A DNA stretch of 64,000 nt from HGM12587 sp045128635 (GTDB lineage: Bacteria; Bacillota; Clostridia; Lachnospirales; Lachnospiraceae), in contig JBGVRS010000052.1 of NCBI GenBank assembly GCA_045128635.1, positions 16,658-80,657 of the forward strand. The letters are read 5' to 3'. Each line of letters starts with the position of its first letter. The stretch's first letter is position 1. The position numbers and the translations under genes were made by a program. Below, in pieces: positions 43,701 to 53,714 of this stretch. The notes beneath the pieces were generated by a model. That model had not been told where the DNA came from. It did no database searches and saw nothing but the letters and a program-made list of their open reading frames with translations.

Positions 43701-46700
43701 ATGAACTTCACACATTTACATGTGCATACGGAATATAGTCTTTTGGATGGTTCCAATAAAATTAAAGAATGTGTACTCAGAGTCAAAGAACTTGGCATGG
43801 ACAGTGTGGCGATTACGGACCATGGTGTTATGTATGGTGTTATTGACTTTTATCGTGCTGCCAAAGCGGAAGGGATTCGCCCGATTTTAGGATGTGAAGT
43901 TTATGTTGCACCAAATTCACGCCATGACCGTGAACTGGGAAATAATGAAGACAGATATTATCATCTGGTACTTCTTGCGGAAAACAACACCGGTTATAAT
44001 AACCTGATGAAAATTGTGTCAAAAGGTTTTACAGAAGGGTATTACTATAAACCTCGAGTAGATATGGAAGTGTTGGAAGAGTACCATGAAGGTATTATTG
44101 CCTTAAGTGCGTGTCTGGCAGGAGAAGTCCAGAGATTTTTAAATAGAGGATTTTATGAGGAAGGCAAGAAGGCTGCCCTTAAATATGAGAGCGTTTTTGG
44201 AAAAGGAAACTTCTTTTTAGAATTACAGGATCACGGACTGCCGGAGCAGAAACGCGTAAATATGGAGCTTTTGCGTCTGAGTCAGGATACCGGGATTGAA
44301 CTGGTAGCGACCAATGACGTTCATTATACTTATGCAGAAGATGAAAAACCACATGATATTTTACTTTGTCTGCAGACCGGTAAAAAGCTCTCAGATGAGA
44401 ATCGTATGCGCTATGAAGGCGGTCAGTACTATGTAAAATCGCCGGAAGAAATGGCGAGACTTTTTCCATATGCCCTGGAGGCGCTGGAAAATACTCATAA
44501 AATCGCAGAACGTTGTAACGTTGAAATTGAATTTGGGGTTACAAAGCTTCCGAAATATGATGTGCCGGAAGGATATACTTCCTGGGAATATTTAAATAAG
44601 CTGTGCTTTGAAGGTTTGGAGAGATGTTATCCAAATCATGAGAAAGAATTAGAAGAACAATTAACTTATGAATTAAGCATTATCCAGAGAATGGGGTATG
44701 TAGATTACTTCCTCATTGTTTGGGATTTTATCAAATATGCAAAAGACCACGGCATTGCGGTAGGTCCTGGTCGAGGAAGTGCGGCAGGAAGTATCGTATC
44801 CTATACCCTTGGGATTACAACCATTGACCCAATGAAATACAGCCTGCTGTTTGAGCGATTCTTAAATCCGGAACGAGTATCCATGCCGGATATTGACGTT
44901 GACTTCTGTTTTGAAAGACGTCAGGAAGTCATTGATTATGTGGTGGAAAAATATGGAAAAGACCGCGTGGTTCAGATTGTAACCTTTGGTACGCTGGCGG
45001 CTCGTGGTGTAATCAGAGATGTTGGACGAGTGATGGACTTGCCATATCAGCTCTGTGACCAGACTGCAAAACAGATTCCGCAGGAATTAAATATTACCAT
45101 TGATAAAGCATTGAAGGTCAATCCGGAGCTTCGTAAGAATTACGAGGACAGCGGAGAGATTCATGAACTGATTGACATGGCAAAACGATTGGAAGGTCTG
45201 CCGCGACACACCTCTATGCATGCGGCAGGAGTTGTCATCAGTCAAAAATCCGTGGATGAATATGTACCATTATCCAGAGGTTCCGATGGTTCTATCACCA
45301 CACAGTTTACCATGACAACGCTGGAAGAGTTAGGGCTCCTGAAAATGGACTTCCTTGGTCTTCGTACCCTGACGGTTATCCAGAATGCGGTGAACATGGT
45401 CAGACAGACCAAAGGCATTTCCATTGACATTGATAAAATAGATTATGATGATAAACAGGTATTAGCTTCCATCGGCACAGGTAAATGCGAAGGTATTTTC
45501 CAGCTTGAAAGTGCGGGCATGAAAAACTTTATGAAGGAGTTAAAACCGAAGAGTCTGGAAGATATCATTGCGGGGATTTCCCTCTATCGTCCGGGCCCTA
45601 TGGACTTTATCCCGCAATACATTAAGGGAAAAGACCATCCGGAAACCATTACTTATGACTGCGAAGAATTGCGAAGCATTTTAGAGCCGACCTATGGATG
45701 TATTGTGTACCAGGAACAGGTAATGCAGATCGTACAGAAGCTGGCAGGATATACCCTTGGGCGAGCAGACCTTGTACGCCGTGCCATGAGTAAAAAGAAA
45801 GCTTCCGTAATGGAGCAGGAACGTAAGAACTTCGTCTATGGAAATGAGGCGGAAGGAGTTCCCGGATGTATTTCCAGAGGCATATCAGAAAGAGTTGCAA
45901 ATAAAATTTTTGATGATATGACCGATTTTGCGAAATACGCATTTAACAAATCCCATGCAGCTGCTTATGCAGTGGTTTCTTATCAGACCGCATGGTTAAA
46001 ATATTATTATCCGGTAGAATTTATGGCGGCACTGATGACTTCGGTGATTGATAATCCGTCAAAAGTGGCAGAATATATTTTGAACTGCCGCCAGATGGGA
46101 ATTGAAATCTTACCGCCGGATATTAATGTGGGATATGCCGGATTTTCGGTATCGGATGCCGGAATCCATTACGGTTTAACCGCAATTAAGAGTATCGGAC
46201 GTTCTGTCATTGAAGCGATTGTAGCAGAACGAGAAGAAAACGGCATTTACACAAGTCTGAAGGATTTTATCACCAGACTTAGTAATAAAGAAGTCAACAA
46301 ACGAACCATTGAAAACTTCATCAAGGCAGGTGCGCTTGATTCCCTGGAAGGTACAAGAAAACAGAAAATGTTTATCTATGTGCAGATCATGGATGAAGCG
46401 GCGAGAGATAAGAAAAATACTCTGACAGGTCAGCTTTCCTTATTTGATTTTGTGGATGAGGAAGTTAAGGCAACCATGGAAATTCAGATGCCAAAGGTTG
46501 GAGAATTTGACCAGAGTGAAAAACTTGCATTTGAAAAAGAAGTCCTCGGAGTTTATTTAAGCGGACACCCGCTTCAGGAATGTGAGGCACGCTGGAGAAA
46601 AGCGATTTCTCACACCTCCGCAGATTTTATGCTGGATGAAGAACTTGGAACGACCAATGTAAGAGATGGTGAGAAAGCAATTATTGGCGGTATTATCAGT

Positions 46701-47165
46701 GAAATGAGTGTGAAGCTGACAAAGACCAGTAAACAGATGGCATATCTTACCATTGAAGACTTATTGGGAACGGTGGAAGTCATTGTGTTCCCGAGAGATT
46801 ATGAAAATAATTCGGCAGCACTGGTGCAGGATGCAAAAGTATTTGTGCAGGGCCGTGTCTCCTGTGAGGATGACAAACCAAGCAGATTGATCTGTGAAAA
46901 GATTATTTCGTTTGATCAGGAGAAAAAAGAACTATGGATTCAGTTTGCGGATAAGAAAACCTTTGATGCCCAGGAAGTTCGTATGTTAAATTCCCTCAAA
47001 GCATACGAAGGAGATGTGCCGGTAGTGGCATATCTTGCGAAGGAAAAGCAATGGAAGAAATATCCGCCAAACAGAAATATATCGCTTTCCGAATCCCTGA
47101 TTCAGTCATTAAAGCTGCAGTTCGGTGAGCAAAACATTAAAATCAGAACTCTAAAGGCACTATAA
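43701..47165 (+). CDS. dnaE: DNA polymerase III alpha subunit DnaE
   Basis: ATG 43701 (MNFTHLHVHTEYSLLDG) fits the AAAGG site; the in-frame GTG 43689 overlaps it. The 1154-residue polymerase has the N-terminal PHP domain (HLHVHTEYS, VAITDHGVMYGVIDFY), the palm aspartates in PDIDVDFCFERRQEVI, the fingers motif GPGRGSAAGSIVSY, the helix-hairpin-helix region and a C-terminal OB fold (IGGIISEMSVKLTKTSKQMAYLTIED). Firmicutes usually pair DnaE with PolC. It is followed by pfkA, a neighbour order common in Clostridia. Confidence 0.97.
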   Translation: MNFTHLHVHTEYSLLDGSNKIKECVLRVKELGMDSVAITDHGVMYGVIDFYRAAKAEGIRPILGCEVYVAPNSRHDRELGNNEDRYYHLVLLAENNTGYNNLMKIVSKGFTEGYYYKPRVDMEVLEEYHEGIIALSACLAGEVQRFLNRGFYEEGKKAALKYESVFGKGNFFLELQDHGLPEQKRVNMELLRLSQDTGIELVATNDVHYTYAEDEKPHDILLCLQTGKKLSDENRMRYEGGQYYVKSPEEMARLFPYALEALENTHKIAERCNVEIEFGVTKLPKYDVPEGYTSWEYLNKLCFEGLERCYPNHEKELEEQLTYELSIIQRMGYVDYFLIVWDFIKYAKDHGIAVGPGRGSAAGSIVSYTLGITTIDPMKYSLLFERFLNPERVSMPDIDVDFCFERRQEVIDYVVEKYGKDRVVQIVTFGTLAARGVIRDVGRVMDLPYQLCDQTAKQIPQELNITIDKALKVNPELRKNYEDSGEIHELIDMAKRLEGLPRHTSMHAAGVVISQKSVDEYVPLSRGSDGSITTQFTMTTLEELGLLKMDFLGLRTLTVIQNAVNMVRQTKGISIDIDKIDYDDKQVLASIGTGKCEGIFQLESAGMKNFMKELKPKSLEDIIAGISLYRPGPMDFIPQYIKGKDHPETITYDCEELRSILEPTYGCIVYQEQVMQIVQKLAGYTLGRADLVRRAMSKKKASVMEQERKNFVYGNEAEGVPGCISRGISERVANKIFDDMTDFAKYAFNKSHAAAYAVVSYQTAWLKYYYPVEFMAALMTSVIDNPSKVAEYILNCRQMGIEILPPDINVGYAGFSVSDAGIHYGLTAIKSIGRSVIEAIVAEREENGIYTSLKDFITRLSNKEVNKRTIENFIKAGALDSLEGTRKQKMFIYVQIMDEAARDKKNTLTGQLSLFDFVDEEVKATMEIQMPKVGEFDQSEKLAFEKEVLGVYLSGHPLQECEARWRKAISHTSADFMLDEELGTTNVRDGEKAIIGGIISEMSVKLTKTSKQMAYLTIEDLLGTVEVIVFPRDYENNSAALVQDAKVFVQGRVSCEDDKPSRLICEKIISFDQEKKELWIQFADKKTFDAQEVRMLNSLKAYEGDVPVVAYLAKEKQWKKYPPNRNISLSESLIQSLKLQFGEQNIKIRTLKAL

Positions 47166-47190
47166 CGAGACATTTAAGAGGAGGAGAATC

Positions 47191-48171
47191 ATGGCAGCAA
47201 ACAAAGAAATCAACACAATTGGCGTATTAACAAGTGGTGGCGATGCCCCTGGTATGAATGCTGCAATTCGAGCAGTTGTAAGACGCGCATGCTATAATGG
47301 CAAAAAAGTAAAAGGTATCCGCAGAGGATATCAGGGTCTTTTGGAAGAAGACATTTTTGATATGAAGCCACAGGATGTTTCCGATACCATTGAGCGAGGC
47401 GGAACCATTCTTTACACGGCCCGCTGCTCAGAATTCCGCACAGTGGAAGGACAGCAGAGAGGCATTGAAATCTGTAAAAAGCACGGCATTGATGGTTTGG
47501 TAGTTATCGGTGGTGACGGCTCCTTTAAAGGTGCGCAGTGCCTTGCCAATGGTGGAATCAATACCGTTGGTGTTCCGGGAACCATTGACCTTGATATTGC
47601 ATGTACAGAATATACCATCGGATTTGACACAGCAGTTAATACAGCGATGGAAGCAATTGATAAAGTTCGTGATACTTCCACATCGCATGAACGCTGCAGT
47701 ATCATTGAAGTAATGGGTCGTCATGCAGGTTACATTGCGTTATGGTGCGGTATTGCCAATGGCGCAGAAGATATTCTCATTCCGGAAACTTATAATTATG
47801 ATGAACAGGAAATCATCAACAATATTATCCGCAACCGTAAACGTGGTAAAAAACATCACATTATTATCAATGCAGAAGGTATCGGACATTCTACTTCTAT
47901 GGCAAGAAGAATCGAAGCTGCCACAGGTATTGAAACAAGAGCAACAATTTTAGGACACATGCAGCGAGGCGGAAGTCCAACATGTAAAGACAGAATGTAT
48001 GCATCCATTATGGGTGCCATGGCAGCGGACTTACTGTGTGAAGGAAAAACAAACCGCGTTGTGGGATATCAGAATGGACAGTTCCAGGATTTCGACATTA
48101 ATGAAGCGTTGGCAATGAATAAGACCATCGATGCATATCAGTGTGAAATCGCTATGGCATTATCAAGATAA
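47191..48171 (+). CDS. pfkA: ATP-dependent 6-phosphofructokinase
   Basis: The 326-residue glycolytic enzyme phosphorylates fructose-6-phosphate. It has GVLTSGGDAPGMNAAIRAVVR, GGTILYTARCSEF, VVIGGDGSFKGA (ATP site), the catalytic aspartate in VPGTIDLDIACTEYTIGFDTA, and EVMGRHAGYIALWCGIANGA. The Gly residue after GGDGS favours ATP rather than pyrophosphate. AGGAGG lies before the ATG. The methyltransferase gene begins one base after its stop. Confidence 0.97.
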   Translation: MAANKEINTIGVLTSGGDAPGMNAAIRAVVRRACYNGKKVKGIRRGYQGLLEEDIFDMKPQDVSDTIERGGTILYTARCSEFRTVEGQQRGIEICKKHGIDGLVVIGGDGSFKGAQCLANGGINTVGVPGTIDLDIACTEYTIGFDTAVNTAMEAIDKVRDTSTSHERCSIIEVMGRHAGYIALWCGIANGAEDILIPETYNYDEQEIINNIIRNRKRGKKHHIIINAEGIGHSTSMARRIEAATGIETRATILGHMQRGGSPTCKDRMYASIMGAMAADLLCEGKTNRVVGYQNGQFQDFDINEALAMNKTIDAYQCEIAMALSR

Positions 48172-48172
48172 T

Positions 48173-48946
48173 ATGATTACAAGTACAGCAAATGCTCAGG
48201 TAAAGAACCTGGCACAGTTAATCAAAAAATCGAAAGCACGTACAGAACAGGGTGTTTATATTGTAGAAGGCGTAAAAATGTTTCAGGAAGCGCCAAGAGA
48301 TGAAATCGTTAAGGCATATATTTCAGAGGAACTTTATGAAAAGGGTACATTGAAGGACAGCCTTGATGGAATTACTTACGAAGTGCTGAAAAATGAAGTG
48401 TTCAATCACGTTGCAGATACAAAGACACCACAGGGGGTACTCTGTATTCTGAAGCAGAAAAAATATACCCTTGATCAGCTGACAAAAGGTGAAGCACCGT
48501 TGCTTCTGGTACTTGAAAATCTTCAGGATCCCGGAAACTTGGGAACCATGATGCGTACTGCAGAGGGTGCCGGTGTGACAGGTGTACTGCTTAGCCGTGG
48601 ATGCGTAGATATTTACAATCCAAAGACCATCAGATCAACTATGGGCTCTATTTATCGAGTACCGTTCCTTTATACAGATGACCTGCTTGGTGATATGGAT
48701 AGGCTCCATGAAAAAGGCATTGTGACCTATGCGGCACATTTAAAGGGAAAAGGTTTTTATGATGAGGAATCCTACAAAGGCCCGACTGCATTTTTAATCG
48801 GTAATGAAGGAAACGGACTGACAGACGAGCTTTCAGAAAAAGCAAAACAATATATTAAAATTCCAATGGAAGGACAGTTGGAATCCTTAAATGCTGCGGT
48901 AGCAGCTGCGATTCTCATGTATGAAGCTTCCAGACAGAGAAGATAG
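48173..48946 (+). CDS. TrmH/SpoU-family RNA 2'-O-methyltransferase
   Basis: I choose ATG 48173 (MITSTANAQVKNLAQLIKKS) immediately after the pfkA stop; the longer frame from 48131 runs inside pfkA. Translation is probably coupled, since no clear binding site is present. The 257-residue protein has an N-terminal L30e-like substrate-binding region (ARTEQGVYIVEGVKMFQEA) and the SPOUT knot motifs LENLQDPGNLGTMMRTAEG, FLIGNEGNGL and IPMEGQLESLNAAVAAAI. Target rRNA or tRNA nucleotide is unknown. Confidence 0.9.
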   Translation: MITSTANAQVKNLAQLIKKSKARTEQGVYIVEGVKMFQEAPRDEIVKAYISEELYEKGTLKDSLDGITYEVLKNEVFNHVADTKTPQGVLCILKQKKYTLDQLTKGEAPLLLVLENLQDPGNLGTMMRTAEGAGVTGVLLSRGCVDIYNPKTIRSTMGSIYRVPFLYTDDLLGDMDRLHEKGIVTYAAHLKGKGFYDEESYKGPTAFLIGNEGNGLTDELSEKAKQYIKIPMEGQLESLNAAVAAAILMYEASRQRR

Positions 48947-48951
48947 TTTTT

Positions 48952-48979
48952 AGAACCCGCATTGGCGGGTTCTTTTTTT
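48952..48979 (+). terminator. Intrinsic terminator
   Basis: AGAACCCGC (48952-48960) pairs with GCGGGTTCT (48965-48973) over ATTG, then a run of Ts. Confidence 0.93.
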
Positions 48980-49093
48980 GCTAAAGAAGCAAAAAGTGTG
49001 CATATCCCGGGCAAATTTGACATATAATGTATTATTTGTTACAATGTCAAAAGATTTACGTAATATTTTCGTAATATCATGGAGGGTATAGAA

Positions 49094-50116
49094 ATGAAAA
49101 AGAAACAGGTGGCAAGTCTGCTCATTATGACATTTGTATGGCTGACATCATGTGGATTTATCTCTTGGGGTGACGCGGCAAATGCAGGAATTGCAGATGT
49201 TGTGGAACCTATGACAAGTGATAATTTTGAAACTCTGGAAATTATGGAAGAGTGGGAAGGCCGTTGCATGCCGAATGTTAAAGAATATGTAACAATTCGT
49301 TCAGAAGCGACCACGGAATCCGAAGCGGTAGGACGTCTTTACAAAGGCGGTGCAGCAGAGGTAATTGAAAAAGGTGAGTATTGGACAAAGATTGTTTCGG
49401 GAGATTGTGAAGGGTACATTTCCAACGATTTTCTGGCATTTGGAGTAGATGCAAAAGCCATTGCCGCCAGAGACTGTAATCTGGTGGCGACTGTTACGGC
49501 AGACGGATTAAAGGTTCGTGCGGAAGCATCGGAAGAATCTAAAACAAGAGATCTTTTGGGAAACGGTGAAAAAGCAGATGTCATTAGTGAAGAAGACGGA
49601 TGGCTGAAGATTAAATATGATGATGGTGAAGCTTACATCAAAGCAGAATACACAACTGTAGCTGCTGAGGTAGGGGAAGCTCAGACCATGGAACAGATTC
49701 GTGAGGCTGAGGCGGCTGCGGAAGCGGCAAGAAAGAAAGCTGCCCTGAAAAAGCAGTATGAGGCAGTCAGAGCAAGCGGAAATGAAGTACAGGTACTTGG
49801 CGCACTCATTCAGATTGAATCTGGTAATCAGCCGTATGAAGGACAGTTGGCAGTTGGTGCAGTTGTAATGAATCGTGTTAGAAGCGGACGTTATCCAAAT
49901 ACCATTGCAGATGTTATCTATGCACCGGGACAGTTCCCATATGCAGCTGCCAAAATACATGAAGTGATGGCAAGAGGTGTCAAAGCATCATGCCTGCAGG
50001 CAGCACAGGAAGCGATTAATGGTGCAAGTAATGTAGGAAGTTTTACACACTTCAAATCAGCAAGATCTGCGGTAGCAGGTGCACACATTGTGATCGGCGG
50101 TCACGTTTTTTATTAA
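49094..50116 (+). CDS. SH3-domain cell wall hydrolase (SleB-like)
   Basis: ATG 49094 (MKKKQVASLLIMTFVWLTSCG) follows GGAGGG. The 340-residue precursor has a signal peptide, two bacterial SH3 domains (VTIRSEATTESEAVGRLYKG and GLKVRAEASEESKTRDLLGN, each ending in a GYI/AYI strand), a coiled alanine/glutamate-rich linker, and a C-terminal hydrolase_2 domain (LGALIQIESGNQPYEGQLAVGAVVMNRV, catalytic-type Glu in IQIES). The family includes spore cortex lytic enzymes, so it likely remodels peptidoglycan outside the membrane. Confidence 0.9.
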   Translation: MKKKQVASLLIMTFVWLTSCGFISWGDAANAGIADVVEPMTSDNFETLEIMEEWEGRCMPNVKEYVTIRSEATTESEAVGRLYKGGAAEVIEKGEYWTKIVSGDCEGYISNDFLAFGVDAKAIAARDCNLVATVTADGLKVRAEASEESKTRDLLGNGEKADVISEEDGWLKIKYDDGEAYIKAEYTTVAAEVGEAQTMEQIREAEAAAEAARKKAALKKQYEAVRASGNEVQVLGALIQIESGNQPYEGQLAVGAVVMNRVRSGRYPNTIADVIYAPGQFPYAAAKIHEVMARGVKASCLQAAQEAINGASNVGSFTHFKSARSAVAGAHIVIGGHVFY

Positions 50117-50126
50117 TTGAATTTCG

Positions 50127-50154
50127 GGCATCCTTCTTAGGAAGGGTGCCTTTT
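50127..50154 (+). terminator. Intrinsic terminator
   Basis: GGCATCCTTC (50127-50136) pairs with GAAGGGTGCC (50141-50150), one wobble, over TTAG, followed by TTTT. Confidence 0.88.
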
Positions 50155-50167
50155 GTATATTTATACA
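50154..50167. promoter_or_regulatory. Possible ArgR operator upstream of argF
   Basis: TGTATA-TT-TATACA is a 14-base inverted repeat 115 bases before argF, with the length and AT content of an ARG box half pair. It is diverged from the usual TGAATA-type consensus, and it abuts the previous terminator, so this is tentative. Confidence 0.3.
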
Positions 50168-50281
50168 GATTTTAGCAAGTTAAAGTTGTAAAATATCGGG
50201 AAGTATAGTAAAATATTTGCTATCTTCTTTCTATGCGGAAATGTGCATGGAAAGCATTAATTGACACGTAGGAGAACAATC

Positions 50282-51289
50282 ATGGTTAGAAATTGGGATT
50301 TACTGAAAGGAAGAAATTTTCTGAAACTTCTGGATTTTACACCGGAAGAAATTGAATATTTATTAGATTTGGCAGCCGATTTAAAAGAACGTAAGAAAAA
50401 AGGCATCCGTGTAGATTATCTTGTGAGCAAGAACATTGTACTTATTTTTGAAAAAACAAGTACAAGAACACGCTGCTCTTTTGAAACAGCAGCTCATGAC
50501 CTTGGTATGGGATGTACCTATCTTGATCCATCTGCTTCCCAGATTGGTAAAAAAGAAAGTATTGCAGATACTGCACGTGTTTTAGGAAGAATGTATGAAG
50601 GTATTGAATACCGTGGCTTTGAACAGGAACGTGTAGAAAAACTTGCAAAATATGCCGGAGTACCGGTTTGGAATGGTCTGACCAATGAATTCCATCCAAC
50701 ACAGATGTTAGCTGACCTTTTGACCATCAGAGAACACCTTGGAGAAATCAAAGGCAAAAAGCTTGTATACATGGGTGATGCCCGTTACAACATGGGTAAC
50801 TCATGGATGGCAACCTGTGCAAAAATGGGTATGAACTTTGTTGCCTGTGCACCAAGAGATTATTTCCCAAATCCTGACCTTGTTGCAACCTGCGGAGCAA
50901 TTGCGGCACAGACAGGCGGAAGTATTACATTAACAGAAGATGTGATGGCAGCCACAAAAGATGCCGATGTTATTTACACAGACGTGTGGGTATCCATGGG
51001 TGAACCGGATGAAGTTTGGGAATCACGTATTAAAGCGCTGATGCCATATCAGGTAAATAAAAAAGCAATGGACAATGCAAAACCAACAGCAATCTTTATG
51101 CATTGTCTCCCTGCGTTCCATGACCTGGAAACAACTGTAGGAAAAGAAATCCACGAAAAATTCGGTATTACGGAAATGGAAGTAACCAACGAAGTATTCG
51201 AATCCGAACAGTCTGTTGTATTTGATGAAGCAGAAAACCGTATGCATACTATTAAAGCAGTCATGCTTGCAACTATCGGAGTATCATAA
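50282..51289 (+). CDS. argF: Ornithine carbamoyltransferase
   Basis: ATG 50282 (MVRNWDLLKGRNFLKLLDFTPEEI) follows GGAGAAC. The 335-residue enzyme makes citrulline from ornithine and carbamoyl phosphate. It has the carbamoyl phosphate motif FEKTSTRTRCSFE, GMYEGIEYRG, the FHPTQMLADLLTI segment, the ornithine site VWVSMGEPDE (SMG loop) and the catalytic HCLPAFHD. It could be anabolic (argF) or catabolic (arcB); no arginine deiminase genes are nearby. The stop overlaps the next ATG (TAATG). Confidence 0.95.
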   Translation: MVRNWDLLKGRNFLKLLDFTPEEIEYLLDLAADLKERKKKGIRVDYLVSKNIVLIFEKTSTRTRCSFETAAHDLGMGCTYLDPSASQIGKKESIADTARVLGRMYEGIEYRGFEQERVEKLAKYAGVPVWNGLTNEFHPTQMLADLLTIREHLGEIKGKKLVYMGDARYNMGNSWMATCAKMGMNFVACAPRDYFPNPDLVATCGAIAAQTGGSITLTEDVMAATKDADVIYTDVWVSMGEPDEVWESRIKALMPYQVNKKAMDNAKPTAIFMHCLPAFHDLETTVGKEIHEKFGITEMEVTNEVFESEQSVVFDEAENRMHTIKAVMLATIGVS

Positions 51290-51570
51290 TGAACAAAAAG
51301 GTGAGAGAACCGTTTTTTATTACACGTACGATCAATCTGATTCTCGGAATCATTATCCTGGTGTTAATGGTTTTGGTTCTGTTTAATATAGGAAACAGAG
51401 AAATTTTCAAAATGCTGATTTTTACATTGGCAGCAGTGGAAAACTTCATCGGTGCAACCATTAGTTTCTCAGAACAGAAAAGAGTGCGTGGAAATGTATA
51501 TGCCATTGTTTGTGCACTATTTTTAATCATTGCATTGATTCTGGCAGTCCGTTATTTTGTATTTGTATGA
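51289..51570 (+). CDS. Small membrane protein of unknown function (93 aa)
   Basis: The ATG overlaps the argF stop by one base. The 93-residue product has three membrane segments (about 13-33, 42-62 and 69-92: LILGIIILVLMVLVLF, LIFTLAAVENFIGATI, IVCALFLIIALILAV) with a positively charged N-terminus and loop. No motif is recognised. Its last codons overlap the birA start, so it is co-expressed with argF and birA. Confidence 0.7.
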   Translation: MNKKVREPFFITRTINLILGIIILVLMVLVLFNIGNREIFKMLIFTLAAVENFIGATISFSEQKRVRGNVYAIVCALFLIIALILAVRYFVFV

Positions 51571-52355
51571 GAATGAATTTATTAAATGAATTAGAGACAG
51601 CATGGGCAGGGAAAACCTGCCTGTGCTTTGATATTTTAGACTCTACCCAGGAATATGGGAAGGGACTTGCAAAAACAGAATCTGTTCACGGAACACTGAT
51701 TGTGGCAGATTCCCAGACTGCAGGGAAGGGACGTAGAGGACGTATCTGGCAGTCGCCAAAAGGAACTACGATTTCCATGAGTCTGTGTCTGGAACCAAAG
51801 ATTTCCCTAGAGCATATTTCAGGTCTGACCCTTGTGATGGCGCTGGCCGTTGCAGAGGCGATAAAAGAGATAAGCAGTTTTGATGCACAGATTAAATGGC
51901 CAAATGACATTGTGGTAAACGGTAAAAAAATCTGCGGAATCCTGACAGAACTGTGTTTTCAGAATGGAAAAGGTATTGTAATCATTGGGGTTGGAATCAA
52001 TGTAAACACCGAAGAATTTCCGGAAGAAATCCGAGAGATTGCCAGTTCCTTAAAGATTGAAACAGGAAAAGAAATTTGCAGAGAAGCGTTAATTGCTTCT
52101 GTGATGAAATATTTTGAAAGATTTTACGAACAATACGAAAAGACAGAGGATTTGTCTCTTTTAAGAGAAGCCTATGAAAATATGCTTGCAAATAGAGACA
52201 GATGCGTGTATGTACTGGACCCACAGCAGCCATATCAGGGAGTTGCGAAAGGAATTACAGATGCAGGAAATCTGATTGTTGTTCGTGAAGATGGAATAAT
52301 TTGTGAAGTTTATTCCGGAGAGGTATCGGTAAGAGGTCTCTACGGATACATATAG
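51567..52355 (+). CDS. birA: Biotin--[acetyl-CoA-carboxylase] ligase (single-domain)
   Basis: I choose ATG 51567 (MRMNLLNELETAWAG), overlapping the previous stop as ATGA; no strong binding site is visible, so coupling is likely. The 262-residue protein attaches biotin to carboxylase subunits. It has DSTQEYGKGLAK, the biotin loop DSQTAGKGRRGRIW, IKWPNDIVVNGKKICGIL and GVGINVNTEEFPEEI. The N-terminal winged helix of regulatory BirA is absent, so it should be an enzyme only, not a biotin repressor. Confidence 0.92.
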   Translation: MRMNLLNELETAWAGKTCLCFDILDSTQEYGKGLAKTESVHGTLIVADSQTAGKGRRGRIWQSPKGTTISMSLCLEPKISLEHISGLTLVMALAVAEAIKEISSFDAQIKWPNDIVVNGKKICGILTELCFQNGKGIVIIGVGINVNTEEFPEEIREIASSLKIETGKEICREALIASVMKYFERFYEQYEKTEDLSLLREAYENMLANRDRCVYVLDPQQPYQGVAKGITDAGNLIVVREDGIICEVYSGEVSVRGLYGYI

Positions 52356-52367
52356 AGAGGTAAATTT

Positions 52368-52706
52368 ATGGAAGAAAAGATGACGATTCTTTGTGTGTCA
52401 AATTCTTACGAACAGAAATATTATTTGAATCCGGAATTTATGGGTCTTCCAAAGACCATCAAAGATGACCTTCAGATTATGAGCGTTCTTTTTACAGAAG
52501 ATGTGGGTGGGATTTTGACATTTGGGTTTGAGCCGGATGGAACACTGACATTAAACGTGACATGCGACGAAGGAGATCTGCTGTTTGATGATATTGGCAG
52601 TGAATTGAAGATTAAAGAAATTCAGCGTACGAGAACGACGCTGTTAGAAAGTCTGGAAACTTATTTTAGAGTATTTTTCCTTGGAGAAAAAATAGAAGAA
52701 GTATGA
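52368..52706 (+). CDS. Small protein of unknown function (DUF6145-like)
   Basis: This 112-residue acidic soluble protein (MEEKMTILCVSNSYEQKYYL start) has alternating strands and a C-terminal helix (TTLLESLETYFRVFFLGEKI). It resembles a Lachnospiraceae family I recall as DUF6145, from memory only. The stop overlaps the dusB ATG by 4 bases, and AGAGAGG precedes its own start. No function is assigned. Confidence 0.65.
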   Translation: MEEKMTILCVSNSYEQKYYLNPEFMGLPKTIKDDLQIMSVLFTEDVGGILTFGFEPDGTLTLNVTCDEGDLLFDDIGSELKIKEIQRTRTTLLESLETYFRVFFLGEKIEEV

Positions 52707-53650
52707 AAATTGGAAATGTAACTTTAGAGAACAATATTATTTTGGCACCAATGGCAGGAGTAACGGACCTGCCATTTCGTCTGCTCTGTAAGGAACAGGG
52801 GGCAGGGCTTCTCTGCATGGAGATGGTCAGTGCCAAAGCGATTTATTATAATAACAAAAACACGGAAGCTCTCATGGAAATCGATGAGAGAGAACGTCCG
52901 GTATCCTTACAGTTATTTGGTTCTGATGCCGACATTATGGCAGAGATGGCGAAAAAAATCGAAGAAAAACCATTTGATATTCTGGATATTAACATGGGCT
53001 GCCCGGTACCAAAAGTAGCAGGCAACGGCGAAGGTTCCGCGCTTATGAAAAATCCGGAGCTGGTTCGTGAAATTGTATCAAAGATTGTAAAGGCGACTTA
53101 CAAACCGGTGACTGTCAAAATACGAAAAGGGTTTGATGAAGCCCATGTAAATGCAGTGGAAATTGCAAAGATCATCGAAGATTGTGGCGCAGCTGCGGTA
53201 GCAGTTCACGGAAGAACCAGAGAACAGTATTACAGCGGAAAGGCTGACTGGGATATTATCAGACAGGTAAAAGAAGCGGTTTCTATTCCGGTGATCGGAA
53301 ATGGAGATGTTACAGGTCCGGAATCAGCAAAAAAAATGATAGAAGAGACCGGTGTGGATGGTATTATGATTGGGCGTGCAGCCAGAGGAAATCCATGGAT
53401 TTTTAAACAGATTAAAGAATATTTAGAAACCGGCATTGTGCCGGAAAAACCGGGACTATCGGAAGTACGTGAAATGATGCTTCGTCATGCAAGAATGCAG
53501 CTGGAATGCAAAGGAGAATATACAGGTATTCGTGAAATGAGAAAACACGTTGCCTGGTATACCGCAGGTTATCCAAACAGTGCAAAGCTTCGTGCAAAGA
53601 TCAATGAGGTAGAAACCTACGAGGAATTAACAGAGCTTTTACAAGGATAA
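52703..53650 (+). CDS. dusB: tRNA-dihydrouridine synthase
   Basis: The 315-residue flavoenzyme reduces uridine to dihydrouridine in tRNA D loops. It has LAPMAGVTDLPFRLLCKEQG, the active-site cysteine motif NMGCPVPKVAGNGEGSALM, KIRKGFD, the VHGRTREQYYSGKADW motif and a phosphate-binding IPVIGNGDVTG ... IMIGRAARGNPW. The C-terminal helical domain is short, as in DusB types. The first bases overlap the previous gene (ATGA). Confidence 0.94.
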   Translation: MKIGNVTLENNIILAPMAGVTDLPFRLLCKEQGAGLLCMEMVSAKAIYYNNKNTEALMEIDERERPVSLQLFGSDADIMAEMAKKIEEKPFDILDINMGCPVPKVAGNGEGSALMKNPELVREIVSKIVKATYKPVTVKIRKGFDEAHVNAVEIAKIIEDCGAAAVAVHGRTREQYYSGKADWDIIRQVKEAVSIPVIGNGDVTGPESAKKMIEETGVDGIMIGRAARGNPWIFKQIKEYLETGIVPEKPGLSEVREMMLRHARMQLECKGEYTGIREMRKHVAWYTAGYPNSAKLRAKINEVETYEELTELLQG

Positions 53651-53714
53651 AAATGGAAGGAATGTCCAAGGATAAAACCGCATAGATTTGTAAAAAAATA
53701 GGTGTGGGTATCTG